Assembly: GCF_020866925.1 (NCBI RefSeq)
Contig: NZ_JAJGAK010000003.1
Span: forward strand, 1-64,000
From: Noviluteimonas lactosilytica
Lineage (GTDB): Bacteria; Pseudomonadota; Gammaproteobacteria; Xanthomonadales; Xanthomonadaceae
Length of the DNA: 64,000 nt
Direction: 5' to 3'
A model generated the notes under the pieces. The model did no database searches. It saw only the letters and a list, made by a program, of their open reading frames with translations, and was not told where the DNA came from. The translations under genes were made by a program, and so were the position numbers. This document shows positions 42,441-51,899 of this stretch, piece after piece. The stretch's first letter is position 1. Every line of letters begins with the position of its first letter.

Positions 42441-44345
42441 ATGATCGATTCCACGCGCTACCCGCGCCTGTCCCGGATCGCCGATCCGGCCGACCTGCGC
42501 CGCTTCGGCGAAGAAGAACTCCCGGCGATCGCCGACGAACTGCGTGCCTACCTGATCGAATCGGTGGGCCGCAGCGGCGGCCACTTCGGCGCCGGCCTCG
42601 GCGTGATCGAACTGACCGTCGCCCTGCACTGGCTGTACGAGACGCCCGACGACCGCCTGGTGTGGGACGTCGGCCACCAGTGCTACCCGCACAAGATCCT
42701 CACCGGTCGTCGCGACGCGATCCACACGGTGAAGCAGAAGGACGGCGTCGCGCCGTTCCCGAAGCGCGAGGAAAGCGAGTACGACACCTTCGGCGTCGGC
42801 CATTCCTCGACGTCGATCTCCGCCGCGCTCGGCATGGCGATCGCGAACCAGCGCGCGGGCAACAACCGCCGCGTGGTCGCGATCATCGGCGACGGTGCGA
42901 TGACCGCGGGCATGGCGTTCGAAGCGTTGAACCACGCCGGCGGCATGGACCCCGAGCCGAACCTGCTCGTGATCCTCAACGACAACCGGATGTCGATCTC
43001 CGAGAACGTCGGCGGCCTGACCAAGATGCTCGGTCGCATGACCGGTTCGAAGACGCTCAACGCGATCCGCGAAGGCGGCAAGAAACTCCTCGGCGACAAG
43101 AACAACCCGACCGCGCGCTTCGTGAAGCGCTGGGAAGAACACTGGAAGGGCATGTTCGTGCCGTCCACGCTGTTCGAAGAGATGGGCTTCCACTACACCG
43201 GCCCCATCGACGGCCACGACGTCGAAGCGCTCGTCGCGACGATGAAGACGCTCAAGACCCTCAAGGGTCCGCAGCTGCTCCACATCATCACGACCAAGGG
43301 CAAGGGCTACGAACTCGCCGAAGGCGACCAGATCGGCTACCACGCGGTCGGTCCGTTCGATCCGGCGCAGGGCCTGGTCAGCAAGCCCGGCGGCGGTGCG
43401 AAGAAGCCGACCTACACCGATGTCTTCGGCGAATGGCTGTGCGACATGGCGGCCGCCGACGACAAGCTGCTCGGCATCACGCCGGCGATGCGCGAAGGCT
43501 CGGGCCTCGTGCGTTTCTCGAAGGAATACCCGGAACGCTACTTCGATGTCGCGATCGCCGAGCAGCACGCGGTGACGCTCGCGGCGGGCATGGCGTGCGA
43601 AGGCGCGAAGCCCGTCGTCGCGATCTACTCGACGTTCCTGCAGCGCGGCTACGACCAGCTCGTGCACGACGTCGCGATCCAGGACCTCGACGTGCTGTTC
43701 GCGATCGATCGCGGCGGCGTCGTCGGTCCCGATGGCGCGACGCACGCGGGCAACCTCGACCTGAGCTACCTGCGTTGCGTGCCCAACATGGTGGTGATGG
43801 CGCCGGCCGACGAAAACGAGTGCCGGATGATGCTCACCACGGGCTTCCAGCATGTCGGACCCGCGGCGGTGCGTTATCCGCGCGGCACCGGCCCCGGCGT
43901 CGCCGTGCAATCGACGCTCGACACCTTGCCGATCGGCAAGGCCGACGTGCGCCGCAAGGGCGCGCGCCTGGCGCTGCTCGCGTTCGGCGCCGTCGTGCCG
44001 GCCGCCGACCAGGTCGGCGAAGAACTCGGCCTCACCGTGGTCAACATGCGCTTCGTGAAGCCGCTGGATCGCACGTTGCTGCTCGAGCTCGCGAAGACGC
44101 ACGAAGGCTTCGTCACGATCGAAGACAACGTCGTCGCCGGCGGCGCCGGCTCCGGCGTGGCCGAACTGCTCGCGGCCGAAGGCATCGCCCTGCCCCTGCT
44201 GCACCTCGGCCTGCCCGACGCCTTCCAGCACCACGCCAGCCGCGAACAGCTGCTCGCCGAAGCGGGCCTGGACGCAGCGGGCATCAAGGCGGCCGTGCTG
44301 GCCCGCTGGAACCTCGCGAAGTCCCGTTCGGCCGGCGTCGCCTGA
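42441..44345 (+). CDS. dxs: 1-deoxy-D-xylulose-5-phosphate synthase
   Basis: The 634-residue enzyme matches Dxs. It has the TPP/Mg site [18 protein letters not shown] (GDG at 150-152 with the following N), HSSTS, DGHD and the C-terminal [19 protein letters not shown]. It condenses pyruvate with glyceraldehyde 3-phosphate to make DXP for isoprenoid and thiamine/pyridoxal biosynthesis. ATG 42441 gives the family N-terminus; an in-frame TTG at 42420 was rejected. Confidence 0.97.
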   Translation: MIDSTRYPRLSRIADPADLRRFGEEELPAIADELRAYLIESVGRSGGHFGAGLGVIELTVALHWLYETPDDRLVWDVGHQCYPHKILTGRRDAIHTVKQKDGVAPFPKREESEYDTFGVGHSSTSISAALGMAIANQRAGNNRRVVAIIGDGAMTAGMAFEALNHAGGMDPEPNLLVILNDNRMSISENVGGLTKMLGRMTGSKTLNAIREGGKKLLGDKNNPTARFVKRWEEHWKGMFVPSTLFEEMGFHYTGPIDGHDVEALVATMKTLKTLKGPQLLHIITTKGKGYELAEGDQIGYHAVGPFDPAQGLVSKPGGGAKKPTYTDVFGEWLCDMAAADDKLLGITPAMREGSGLVRFSKEYPERYFDVAIAEQHAVTLAAGMACEGAKPVVAIYSTFLQRGYDQLVHDVAIQDLDVLFAIDRGGVVGPDGATHAGNLDLSYLRCVPNMVVMAPADENECRMMLTTGFQHVGPAAVRYPRGTGPGVAVQSTLDTLPIGKADVRRKGARLALLAFGAVVPAADQVGEELGLTVVNMRFVKPLDRTLLLELAKTHEGFVTIEDNVVAGGAGSGVAELLAAEGIALPLLHLGLPDAFQHHASREQLLAEAGLDAAGIKAAVLARWNLAKSRSAGVA

Positions 44346-44413
44346 CCGCTTTCACCCGATCGTTGCATTTGTAGCGGGACAGTGCGGGCCTCCCCCGGCC
44401 CTGGTCCCGCCGC

Positions 44414-46204
44414 ATGCCCTCCAATCGCCCGCACCGCCGGATCGCGCTGGCACGCGCGGTGGCCGCTGCCCTCATCGCCGCTCCGGTCTGCTGGCTCGTC
44501 GCCGGCACGCTCACCGACGCGACCGGCACGCAGGGCGCCACGCCGACCAGCAACTTCCTCAACGACCCCGACCGCCTGGTCTTCATCACGGCCCATTGGC
44601 GCGACCGCGCCGAGCTCGTGCGCATCGCCTCGCACTTCCAGCATGTGCAGATCGACGAGAAGGCGCACACGGCGAAGGTGGAAGCCAACTACGACGACCT
44701 GCGGGCGTTGCGTCGCGCGGGCGTGCGCTTCGAGATCGATGACGAAGCGACCGCGAAGATGCGCGACGTGGAAGCCGAACTCGCGATGGCCACCGAGACG
44801 AAGCTCCACTACAAGGGCCTGCGCACGGCCGAGTCGATCCCCAACTACGCGTGCTATCGCACGGTCGAAGAAACCTACGCGACGATGAACCGCCTCGCCG
44901 CGCAGAGGCCGAGCATGGCGAGCGTGATCGACATCGGCCCGAGCTGGACCTGGACGAAGACCGCCGGCGCGCAGGGCTATCGCATGCGCGTGCTGCGCGT
45001 GAACAACACGGCGACCGACGCGAAGTTCCTGAACAAGCAGAACATGGTCGTGCTCGCCGCGATCCACGCGCGCGAGTACACGACCGCCGAACTGGTGACG
45101 CGCTTCTCGGAGTGGCTGCTCGACCGCTACGGCGTGGACCAGGAAGCGACGTGGCTCGTCGACAACTTCCGTTTCCACTTCATCCTGCAGGCCAATCCGG
45201 ATGGGCGGAAGAAGGCCGAGTCGGGCATTTCGTGGCGCAAGAATACGAACACCGACAACGGCGCGTGCAGCGCGAACAACTACGGCGTCGACCTCAACCG
45301 CAACTGGTCGTGGCGCTGGGGCCAGGTGCCCGACGGCTCGAGCTCCAATCCGTGCGCGGTGAACTATCGCGGCACGCGCACGGCATCGGAACCCGAAACC
45401 ACCGCGGCGATGCGTTACATCGTCGGCACGCGCGGCAGCGACGGCGTGTACCGCGGCGGCGTGCTGCCCGACCAGCGCACCGACAACGGCGCGGCGCCGA
45501 CGGGCTATCCGGGGATCTTCCTCGACATCCACAGTTTCTCGCGACTGGTGTTGTGGCCGTGGTCGTCGACGAGCGCCGTCTCGCCGAACGCCGGCGCGTT
45601 GCAAACGCTCGGCCGCCGCCTCGCGTATTTCAACAACTACCAGCCGAAGCAGTGGATCGGCCTGTATCCGGCCGACGGCACCAACACCGACACCGTCTAC
45701 GGCCTCACCGGCGCGCCGAGTTACACGATCGAGCTCGGCCAGGCGTTCTTCGAAAGCTGCTCGACGTTCGAGTCCACCACGTATCCGCAGAACCTCGCTG
45801 CGTTGAAGTACGCCGCGCGCACCCTCGGTGCGCCCTACTGGTATCCGCGCGGACCCGACACGACGGGGATCTCGCGTTCCGCCGCGAGCGTGAAGCGCGG
45901 AACGTACTTCACCGTGTCGGCGTGGGTGGACGACACGCGCTTCAACCAGAGCCAGGGCGCCGAACCCGTACAGAACATCACCGAGGCGCGCCTGTATCTC
46001 GATTCGCGGCCGTGGGTGGCGGGCAACACGTCGTTCGTGATGCGGCCGGGCGACGGCGCGTTCAACAGCCCGCGCGAGCACGTGTACCTGAGCATCCCGA
46101 CCGGGAACCTCGCGCTCGGCACGCACTACGCCTTCGTGCGCGGGCTCGATGCGTCGGGCGCGGGCGGCACGCCGCAGGCGGTGTACTTCACGGTCACGCA
46201 GTGA
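44414..46204 (+). CDS. Exported M14 zinc carboxypeptidase
   Basis: The 596-residue protein has a signal peptide and an N-terminal prodomain-like region (about 40-140). The M14 domain follows, with H218-x2-E221 in AAIHAREY, H373 in LDIHSF, R/N in VDLNRNWSW and catalytic E440 in TIELG. A beta-rich C-terminal extension (about 500-596) follows. It should cleave C-terminal residues from secreted peptides. It lies alone downstream of dxs. Confidence 0.93.
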   Translation: MPSNRPHRRIALARAVAAALIAAPVCWLVAGTLTDATGTQGATPTSNFLNDPDRLVFITAHWRDRAELVRIASHFQHVQIDEKAHTAKVEANYDDLRALRRAGVRFEIDDEATAKMRDVEAELAMATETKLHYKGLRTAESIPNYACYRTVEETYATMNRLAAQRPSMASVIDIGPSWTWTKTAGAQGYRMRVLRVNNTATDAKFLNKQNMVVLAAIHAREYTTAELVTRFSEWLLDRYGVDQEATWLVDNFRFHFILQANPDGRKKAESGISWRKNTNTDNGACSANNYGVDLNRNWSWRWGQVPDGSSSNPCAVNYRGTRTASEPETTAAMRYIVGTRGSDGVYRGGVLPDQRTDNGAAPTGYPGIFLDIHSFSRLVLWPWSSTSAVSPNAGALQTLGRRLAYFNNYQPKQWIGLYPADGTNTDTVYGLTGAPSYTIELGQAFFESCSTFESTTYPQNLAALKYAARTLGAPYWYPRGPDTTGISRSAASVKRGTYFTVSAWVDDTRFNQSQGAEPVQNITEARLYLDSRPWVAGNTSFVMRPGDGAFNSPREHVYLSIPTGNLALGTHYAFVRGLDASGAGGTPQAVYFTVTQ

Positions 46205-46226
46205 CGCGCTGACGCGTCGCGCGGCA

Positions 46227-47840
46227 TCACGCAGCGCGGTAGTTGTCCTGCATCTGGTAACGCCGCGCGTACCACGCGAAGCCGAGCGCCGCGACGAAGG
46301 CGAACGCGGCGAAGAAGAACATCAGGAACGCGTTCTCGCTCAACCCCGTCGTGGCGATGTGCGCGGTCACCGTGTCGTTGCGCACGCCGGCGTTGGTCAG
46401 CAGCACCCACAGGCTGCCGAACGTGCTGGTGAGATACCAGAACGCCATGATCACGCCCTTCATCGCCTGCGGCGCCTGGCTGTAGGCGAACTCGAGCGCG
46501 GTCGCGGATACCAATACTTCGCCGAACGTCAGCAGCAGGTACGGCGCGGACTGCCACGCCAGCGACACCTGCGCGCCGCCGTCGATCCACAACTGCAGCA
46601 TGCCGGCGACGATCCATGCGATGCCGGAGAACACGATCCCCATGCCCATACGGCGCAGCGCGGTGGGCTCCAGGCCCATGTTGCGCAGCGCCGGATACAG
46701 CACGAGGTTGTTGAACGGGATGATCAGCATGATCAGCGCGGGGTTGAGCGCCTGCATCTGCCCCGCTTCCTTCACCAGGAAACTCGGCCACCACCACTGG
46801 TCGTGCGGGATGACCATCTCGCGACCCTGGATCACCCACGTCGACGCCTTCTGGTCGAACAGCGACCAGAACGGCGTGGTCAGCGCGAATACGATCAGGA
46901 TGCGCAGCACCGTGCGCACGCCGTCGACGTTCTCGTCGGGATGCAGGCCGCGCGCGCGTTCGAGTTGCATCGACGTGCCGAAGCCGCCGCACGCGATCAA
47001 CACACCGAGCGCAAGGCACGCCGTGATCACGAACCCGAAATCCTTCGGCCACCACGACGGTCCGATCGCCCACGCCATCAGCATGAAGATCGCGAGCGCA
47101 CCGCCGAAGGCCGCGACCCAGTAGCCGGGACGGCCCGCGCCGTTGGTCGAGGTGAGCGCGGACTTCGCCACATGCAGGAACGAATGCGGATCGTGCGTCG
47201 CCGGCGGCACGCGCACGTACTGCTTCCGGCCGAGCCAGAAGATGAAGGTCGCGATGAACATCAGCACGCCCGGGATGCCGAACGCCACCGCCGCGCCGTA
47301 CTCGCGCAGGAACAACGGCATCAGCAACGACGCGAAGAACGAACCGAAGTTGATCGAGAAGTAGAAGTAGTCGAAGACGATCTTCGCCAGCGACTTGTTC
47401 GCCTGGGTGAACTGATCGCCGCAGAACGAAACCACCAACGGCTTGATGCCGCCGGACCCGAGCGCGATCAGGAACAGGCCGGTGAAGAAGCCGTTGCGGT
47501 TGTCCTCGAACAACGCCAGGCACGCATGGCCCGCGCAGTAGATCAGCGAGAACCACAACACGGTGTTGTACTTGCCGAAGAACCGATCGCTCAGCCACCC
47601 GCCGAGCAGCGGGAAGAAGTACACGCCGATGACGAAGCTGTGGAAGATGTCCTTCGCGGCGCCTTCCCGGTCGGCCAGCGGCACGTAGGCCAGGATGACG
47701 CTCGAGATCAGGAACTGCACCAGGATGTTGCGCATCCCGTAGAACGAGAAACGCTCGCAAGCTTCGTTGCCGATGATGTAGGGGATTTGCCGCGGGAGGC
47801 GCTGCGGCGCGGCGATGGCTTCAGCAGGAGTCGAGGTCAT
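46227..47840 (-). CDS. POT-family proton-coupled peptide transporter
   Basis: The 537-residue protein has 12-14 membrane segments and the POT motifs: ExxER-F-x-YG-like NEACERFSFYGMR near the N-terminus, DQFTQANKSLAKIVFDYFYFSINFGS and FxxxNxG. It should import di- and tripeptides with protons. It converges on the M14 gene with a 22-base gap. Confidence 0.93.
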   Translation of the reverse strand: MTSTPAEAIAAPQRLPRQIPYIIGNEACERFSFYGMRNILVQFLISSVILAYVPLADREGAAKDIFHSFVIGVYFFPLLGGWLSDRFFGKYNTVLWFSLIYCAGHACLALFEDNRNGFFTGLFLIALGSGGIKPLVVSFCGDQFTQANKSLAKIVFDYFYFSINFGSFFASLLMPLFLREYGAAVAFGIPGVLMFIATFIFWLGRKQYVRVPPATHDPHSFLHVAKSALTSTNGAGRPGYWVAAFGGALAIFMLMAWAIGPSWWPKDFGFVITACLALGVLIACGGFGTSMQLERARGLHPDENVDGVRTVLRILIVFALTTPFWSLFDQKASTWVIQGREMVIPHDQWWWPSFLVKEAGQMQALNPALIMLIIPFNNLVLYPALRNMGLEPTALRRMGMGIVFSGIAWIVAGMLQLWIDGGAQVSLAWQSAPYLLLTFGEVLVSATALEFAYSQAPQAMKGVIMAFWYLTSTFGSLWVLLTNAGVRNDTVTAHIATTGLSENAFLMFFFAAFAFVAALGFAWYARRYQMQDNYRAA

Positions 47841-47971
47841 GGTGCGGGTGGCCTGGCGTCAGCCCGCACTGTAGCCGACCGCGGCGACGGATGCGCCACG
47901 ACCCCGGGCGGCCCCGTCCCCTCCGGGGCCGCGATGCGCACCTGAACGGGATGACGCTCCCGCGCGATGCG

Positions 47972-48286
47972 TTACTGCAAGGGTTTCCAGGTGATCTTGC
48001 CGTTGCCTGTGCGCGAGACCAGGATCTTCGGCACCTGCTTCGTGCAAGCTTCTGCCGCGGCCTCCATCAACTTGTCGCGCAGGCCATTGGCTTGCGCGGG
48101 GTCGCTGACGGCGAGCACTTGCTCGACATCCTTGAGGCTCGGTTGGGCAGGATCGACACACGAGATCGTCATCGTCCGTTGCGACTCCTCGGCCTTCACT
48201 TCGATGGCAGTCAGCGCTTCCTGCGCCAGCGCACTCCCGCTGGCGAACACAACGAGGGAAAGCGCGACAACTTGGGCAATGCGCAT
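47972..48286 (-). CDS. Exported hypothetical protein
   Basis: The 104-residue protein has a signal peptide (cleavage near ALA-QEA). A short mature domain has two cysteines (SCVDPAQPS, EACTKQVPKI) that could form a disulfide. The Shine-Dalgarno site AAAGGAGA before ATG 48286 is excellent. Function unknown. Confidence 0.72.
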   Translation of the reverse strand: MRIAQVVALSLVVFASGSALAQEALTAIEVKAEESQRTMTISCVDPAQPSLKDVEQVLAVSDPAQANGLRDKLMEAAAEACTKQVPKILVSRTGNGKITWKPLQ

Positions 48287-48427
48287 TGCGCGTCTCCTTT
48301 CCTGTTCGGCGGACGACGGCCTGTCGTCCTCTGTCCGAATCGTGACGATGCGCGTGCCATGCCTGTGAATACAAATGACGAAAGCTGGTGAACCGATGTA
48401 CACCGACGAGCGGCGGGTTAGCCCGTT

Positions 48428-49105
48428 TTACTTATGACCAATGGCAGGGTCGTTGCGGCCGGTGTGGATGAACTCGAGCGTCGGCTTCGTCCATTCCTCG
48501 CGCGGCAGGTAGAACGCGCCATGCGAGCGGCCGGTGTCGATCACGAGCTCATCGAATGACGCCGGCTTTTCGGCTTGCTCCGCGAACGTGCGGCACGACT
48601 CCGTCACCAGCGTGTCGCTCGCTTCGCGGATCGACAGCACGCGACCAGCGAGGCGAAGCGGCGATTGCTTCGCATCCCAGCACGCGGCGAGCAGCACGAA
48701 GCGCACGTCCCTGCGACGCAGGAAACTCGACACGCGCGCGGCGATGCCGCCGCCTTTCGAGAAGCCGACGACCACGATGTGGTTCTCCGGAACACCCAGC
48801 TCGATCAGGTGCTCGATCTGGCCGACGACAGCGCCCGCGTACGCCGCCATGTCGGTGTCCTTCGGACGTTGCGCCGAGATCACGACGGCGCCGCGCGACG
48901 CCAGCGTCTCGAGCACCGCTGGATAGTCGTAGAGACCGAAGCGCGCATCGGTGGGACGCGGGCCCTTCTCTTCGATGATCTTGCCGTGGAGGTAGAAGAC
49001 GTAGGTCTTCGCGGGGTCGGGTTTGTCGGGTGGCGCGGTGATGATTTCGGCGGCGTGGGACGTTGACGCGAACAACGTCAATGCGAGCAGAAGTGCCTTG
49101 AGCAT
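48428..49105 (-). CDS. Exported alpha/beta-hydrolase-like protein
   Basis: The 225-residue protein has a signal peptide (cleavage near SHA-AEI) and an alpha/beta hydrolase core. FYLHGKIIEEKG is an oxyanion strand, the nucleophile elbow is GFSKGGG, and the C-terminal His sits in GRSHGAFYLP. A structured leader at 49131-49182 carries a hairpin followed by a T run, about 25 bases upstream of ATG 49105. Substrate unknown. Confidence 0.83.
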   Translation of the reverse strand: MLKALLLALTLFASTSHAAEIITAPPDKPDPAKTYVFYLHGKIIEEKGPRPTDARFGLYDYPAVLETLASRGAVVISAQRPKDTDMAAYAGAVVGQIEHLIELGVPENHIVVVGFSKGGGIAARVSSFLRRRDVRFVLLAACWDAKQSPLRLAGRVLSIREASDTLVTESCRTFAEQAEKPASFDELVIDTGRSHGAFYLPREEWTKPTLEFIHTGRNDPAIGHK

Positions 49106-49130
49106 CGTGATCCCCGGCGGCAACGAAAAA

Positions 49131-49182
49131 CCCCGGACCCTTCACTCACTTGCCGCGTGTGAGGAGAGGAGCTTGCCGGGGT
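49131..49182 (-). promoter_or_regulatory. Possible terminator/attenuator in 5' leader
   Basis: On the minus strand, ACCCCGG pairs with CCGGGGT across about 37 bases, inside which a second stem-loop (CTCAC/GTGAG) forms. A run of five T follows the outer hairpin at once. The structure lies just upstream of the alpha/beta-hydrolase start, and CCGGGGA near the ribosome-binding site could compete for the same CCCCGG arm. Confidence 0.4.
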
Positions 49183-49330
49183 ATGCGCAACGGATGCTAA
49201 GCCAGGAAACATCGATTCGCCAACTGCCCTATCGAACGGCCGGGGCAGTTCCACGCCCCGCCGCTTGCACTACGTTGACACGCGAACCTCTATTGCTGTG
49301 CACGAGTCCATCGGAGACACGCAAGGCGCC

Positions 49331-49669
49331 ATGATGTCGACCACCCGCTACCTCTTCAGTCCCGAAGAACAGAAGCTCGCGGATGCCTATGGCTATATCC
49401 GCGAACTGCAGGTTGCGGTCATGCGCCTGGCGCAGCGCGAAGAGATCGATTCGATGCTCATCGGCCTGCTGGTCGGCCACGCCAACGTCGACGGGCAGAT
49501 GCTCCAGCAGTGGCGCAGCATGGTCGCCGACTATTACCCCGACCAGGCGGTGCGCAACCTGGGCCTGGGCGACGGCGACGTCACCGAGTTGTCGGAGGAT
49601 CTCAACCGTCGCTTGTCGTTCTGGGAAGGCGTGCTGCAGCGGCAGTGCCGCGACAACGAAGACGAGTGA
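49331..49669 (+). CDS. Hypothetical protein (112 residues)
   Basis: A soluble acidic helical protein starting at ATG 49331 (an ATG at 49334 is equally possible). The sequence (YLFSPEEQKLADAYGYIRELQ, LLQRQCRDNEDE) suggests a coiled-coil or regulatory protein of no recognised family. It ends 12 bases before the convergent small gene at 49682. Confidence 0.65.
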   Translation: MMSTTRYLFSPEEQKLADAYGYIRELQVAVMRLAQREEIDSMLIGLLVGHANVDGQMLQQWRSMVADYYPDQAVRNLGLGDGDVTELSEDLNRRLSFWEGVLQRQCRDNEDE

Positions 49670-49681
49670 TCGCCTGGCTCG

Positions 49682-49900
49682 TCAGTGCGCGCGTGGTTCC
49701 GACAGGCGCCGCGCCGTCGCCACGTTCAGCGATGCCTTGGCGCGCATCACGAACGACTCGCGCATGACTGTGTCGATGTCCGGATGCGCTTGCAGCTGCT
49801 TGCGCGCGACCGCGATGAGTTCGCCCGCTTGCCTGCGCAATGCACGGCTTTCTTCGATGGCCGAGTGGAGGCGATCTGCGGGGCCGGATTCGCTGCGCAT
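49682..49900 (-). CDS. Hypothetical small helical protein
   Basis: A 72-residue predicted helical protein (SESGPADRLHSAIEESRALRRQAGELIAVA) with a basic C-terminus. It is convergent with the preceding gene and divergent from the DUF6496-like gene with a gap of 126 bases. Unrecognised. Confidence 0.5.
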   Translation of the reverse strand: MRSESGPADRLHSAIEESRALRRQAGELIAVARKQLQAHPDIDTVMRESFVMRAKASLNVATARRLSEPRAH

Positions 49901-50026
49901 CCTCGGACGCTAGCACTCGCTTCGTGCGCGAGGAAGGGCTGCGATCTGAATGATTCAGAGGTGTCGTCGCGTTCGCTCGACGTGCGTGCGCCTATGTTCG
50001 TTGCATCGAGCGAACGGAGCATTCCC

Positions 50027-50536
50027 ATGCCGGAGAAACGCACGATCGAACGCGCCAAGAAAGACAAGCGCAAGGGCAAGTCCGCCAGCACGCAGGCCGG
50101 CGAGTTCGTGCACGAGGAGATCGAGCACATTCGCGAAGGCAAGCATGGTGCGCGATCCGCGAAGCAAGCGATCGCGATCGGGTTGTCGAAGGCGCGACGC
50201 GCGGGCGTCGACCTGCCGCCGCCGGAGAAAGGCAAGGCGTCGGCGGAAACACGACGCAAGGCGAAGAAGGACGTCGAAGCCGGCGCGAAGAAGAGCACCG
50301 CACGCAAATCGACCAAGCGCGCAACGGCCACGAAGAAGGCGCTCAAGAAGGAGCCGCGCGCCGCGGCATCGAAGACTGCGCTCTCGCGCCAGGCGACGAA
50401 GGCCGCGAAGAAGCGCACCGCCGCCGATCGCTCCGCCGCCGCGAAGAAGGCGGCGCGCACGAAAGGCCCGGCCGAGCGCTCGGCAGCCGCGAGGAAAGCA
50501 GCGCATACGCGCGAGGTCCACGCGCACGCCCACTGA
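50027..50536 (+). CDS. DUF6496-like protein with histone H1-like tail
   Basis: The 169-residue protein has an N-terminal conserved segment (about residues 1-60: TQAGEFVHEEIEHIREGKHG, SAKQAIAIGLSKARRAGV) matching DUF6496-type proteins. A Lys/Ala/Arg-rich tail of roughly 100 residues (TKKALKKEPRAAASK, AAKKRTAADRSAA) follows and resembles histone H1-like DNA-binding tails. It probably binds nucleic acid; the partner is unknown. ATG 50027 precedes the conserved part. Confidence 0.72.
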   Translation: MPEKRTIERAKKDKRKGKSASTQAGEFVHEEIEHIREGKHGARSAKQAIAIGLSKARRAGVDLPPPEKGKASAETRRKAKKDVEAGAKKSTARKSTKRATATKKALKKEPRAAASKTALSRQATKAAKKRTAADRSAAAKKAARTKGPAERSAAARKAAHTREVHAHAH

Positions 50537-50579
50537 GCGTTGACGTAAGCTTCGGCGGTCGGCGGCGGAGAGCGATGGC

Positions 50580-51212
50580 GTGAAGCTACTGGTGCTCGGA
50601 TCGACGGGCCTCGTGGGCCGGCATGTGCTGGCGCAAGCGCTTGCGCATCCGCACGTCGACAAAGTGATCGCACCGGTGCGGCGTCCAATCGAAGCGCAAC
50701 CGAAGTTGTTCGCCCCCGTCGTCGATTTCGACGCCCTGCCCGCCGACGCGCCTTGGTGGCAAGCCGATGCCGTGATCTGCGCACTCGGCACGACCATGCG
50801 CATCGCAGGCTCCGAGGACGCGTTCCGCCGCGTCGACCACGATTACCCGCTCGCCGCCGCGCAACTCGCGCATGCGCATGGCACGCCAACGTACGTGTTG
50901 AACTCGTCGACCAACGCCGATCGCAACGCGCGCGTGTTCTATCTTCGCGTCAAGGGCGAGACCGAACACGACATCGCGCAGGTCGGCTTCCGCTCGCTGA
51001 CCCTCGTGCGGCCCGGATTGATCGAAGGCGACCGCGATGAATTCCGCGCGGGCGAACGCATCGGCATTGCCGTCCTGCGCGCGTTCGGCGGCGTGGTGCC
51101 GAAGCGCTGGCGCACGAACCCTGCCGACCGCATCGCAGCAACGATGCTGGACGCCGCACTGGACCCGCAGGCGGGCGTGCACGTGATCGGGTCGGAGCGC
51201 ATGACGCGCTGA
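50580..51212 (+). CDS. NAD(P)-binding Rossmann-fold protein (SDR/NmrA-like)
   Basis: The 210-residue protein starts with KLLVLGSTGLVGRHVL, a Rossmann dinucleotide-binding motif, and continues as an atypical short-chain dehydrogenase/NmrA-like protein. A Ser/Thr-rich NSSTNADRN segment and Tyr-x3-Lys-like YLRVKGE are seen. GTG start at 50580 is preceded by GGAGAG. Function unknown. Confidence 0.82.
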   Translation: MKLLVLGSTGLVGRHVLAQALAHPHVDKVIAPVRRPIEAQPKLFAPVVDFDALPADAPWWQADAVICALGTTMRIAGSEDAFRRVDHDYPLAAAQLAHAHGTPTYVLNSSTNADRNARVFYLRVKGETEHDIAQVGFRSLTLVRPGLIEGDRDEFRAGERIGIAVLRAFGGVVPKRWRTNPADRIAATMLDAALDPQAGVHVIGSERMTR

Positions 51213-51240
51213 TCCGCGCTCCGCGTTTCCCCTTCCGCGT

Positions 51241-51846
51241 TCACATCGTCCAATCGACGCTGCACGTCACCTGGCCCAGCGCCCAACCGGACTCCTTGTT
51301 CGTCGCGTCGACACTGAACGATACCGACGCATGTTCGTCGGACATGAGTTCGAATGCCACGTCGTCATCGTCGGCGGTGCCGTACATATCCGTGACGTAG
51401 AAAGTCGACGTCTCGATGTCGCCCCCGATGCCCCGCGCATCCAGGCACAACGGCGCCAGCGGTCGCGACGGTCGCAGCAGCGCATCGATGATGCGATACG
51501 ACGCGGAGGCCTTCGAAAGCGCAGGCTTGGTGGCGCGAATTCCGTTCCTTCCCGCCACGCCCGACCGACTGCAGTTCGACGCATCGACACCGGGGAACAG
51601 CGTGATCTCATCCGGCTCCGGCGCACTCTCGTCCGCATCCTTCCCTGGCTTGACGAAGCTCGTGCGCGAGTTCGCCCAGCAGATGTCGTCGGTGAAGCGA
51701 GGCTCGCTCGCGACAATGAGCAACACCACGCCCGACGGAAACGTGGTGCGACGTTGCACGAACTCACCTTCGTTCGCGCGATCGCTTGCGGACGCGCATG
51801 CACCGAGTTGCATGGCGACAAGCGCCACGAACGCCATCCTGATCAT
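51241..51846 (-). CDS. Putative lipoprotein
   Basis: The 201-residue protein has a lipobox LGAC at about residues 14-17. The mature domain has four further cysteines (ICWANS, NCSRSG, LCLDARG, TCSVDWT) and an acidic DGTADDDDV cluster. It is envelope-associated by signal, but its role is unknown. It is convergent with the NAD(P)-binding gene. Confidence 0.68.
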   Translation of the reverse strand: MIRMAFVALVAMQLGACASASDRANEGEFVQRRTTFPSGVVLLIVASEPRFTDDICWANSRTSFVKPGKDADESAPEPDEITLFPGVDASNCSRSGVAGRNGIRATKPALSKASASYRIIDALLRPSRPLAPLCLDARGIGGDIETSTFYVTDMYGTADDDDVAFELMSDEHASVSFSVDATNKESGWALGQVTCSVDWTM

Positions 51847-51899
51847 CGATCTGCCCCGGACGATGGTCCCGAGACCAAAGTATGCAGCCTGCGCCGGAC

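Noticed and set aside
43874-46126. Large minus-strand frame antisense to dxs and the M14 carboxypeptidase.
   Set aside because: Same reason: shadow frame with biased composition and no motifs.
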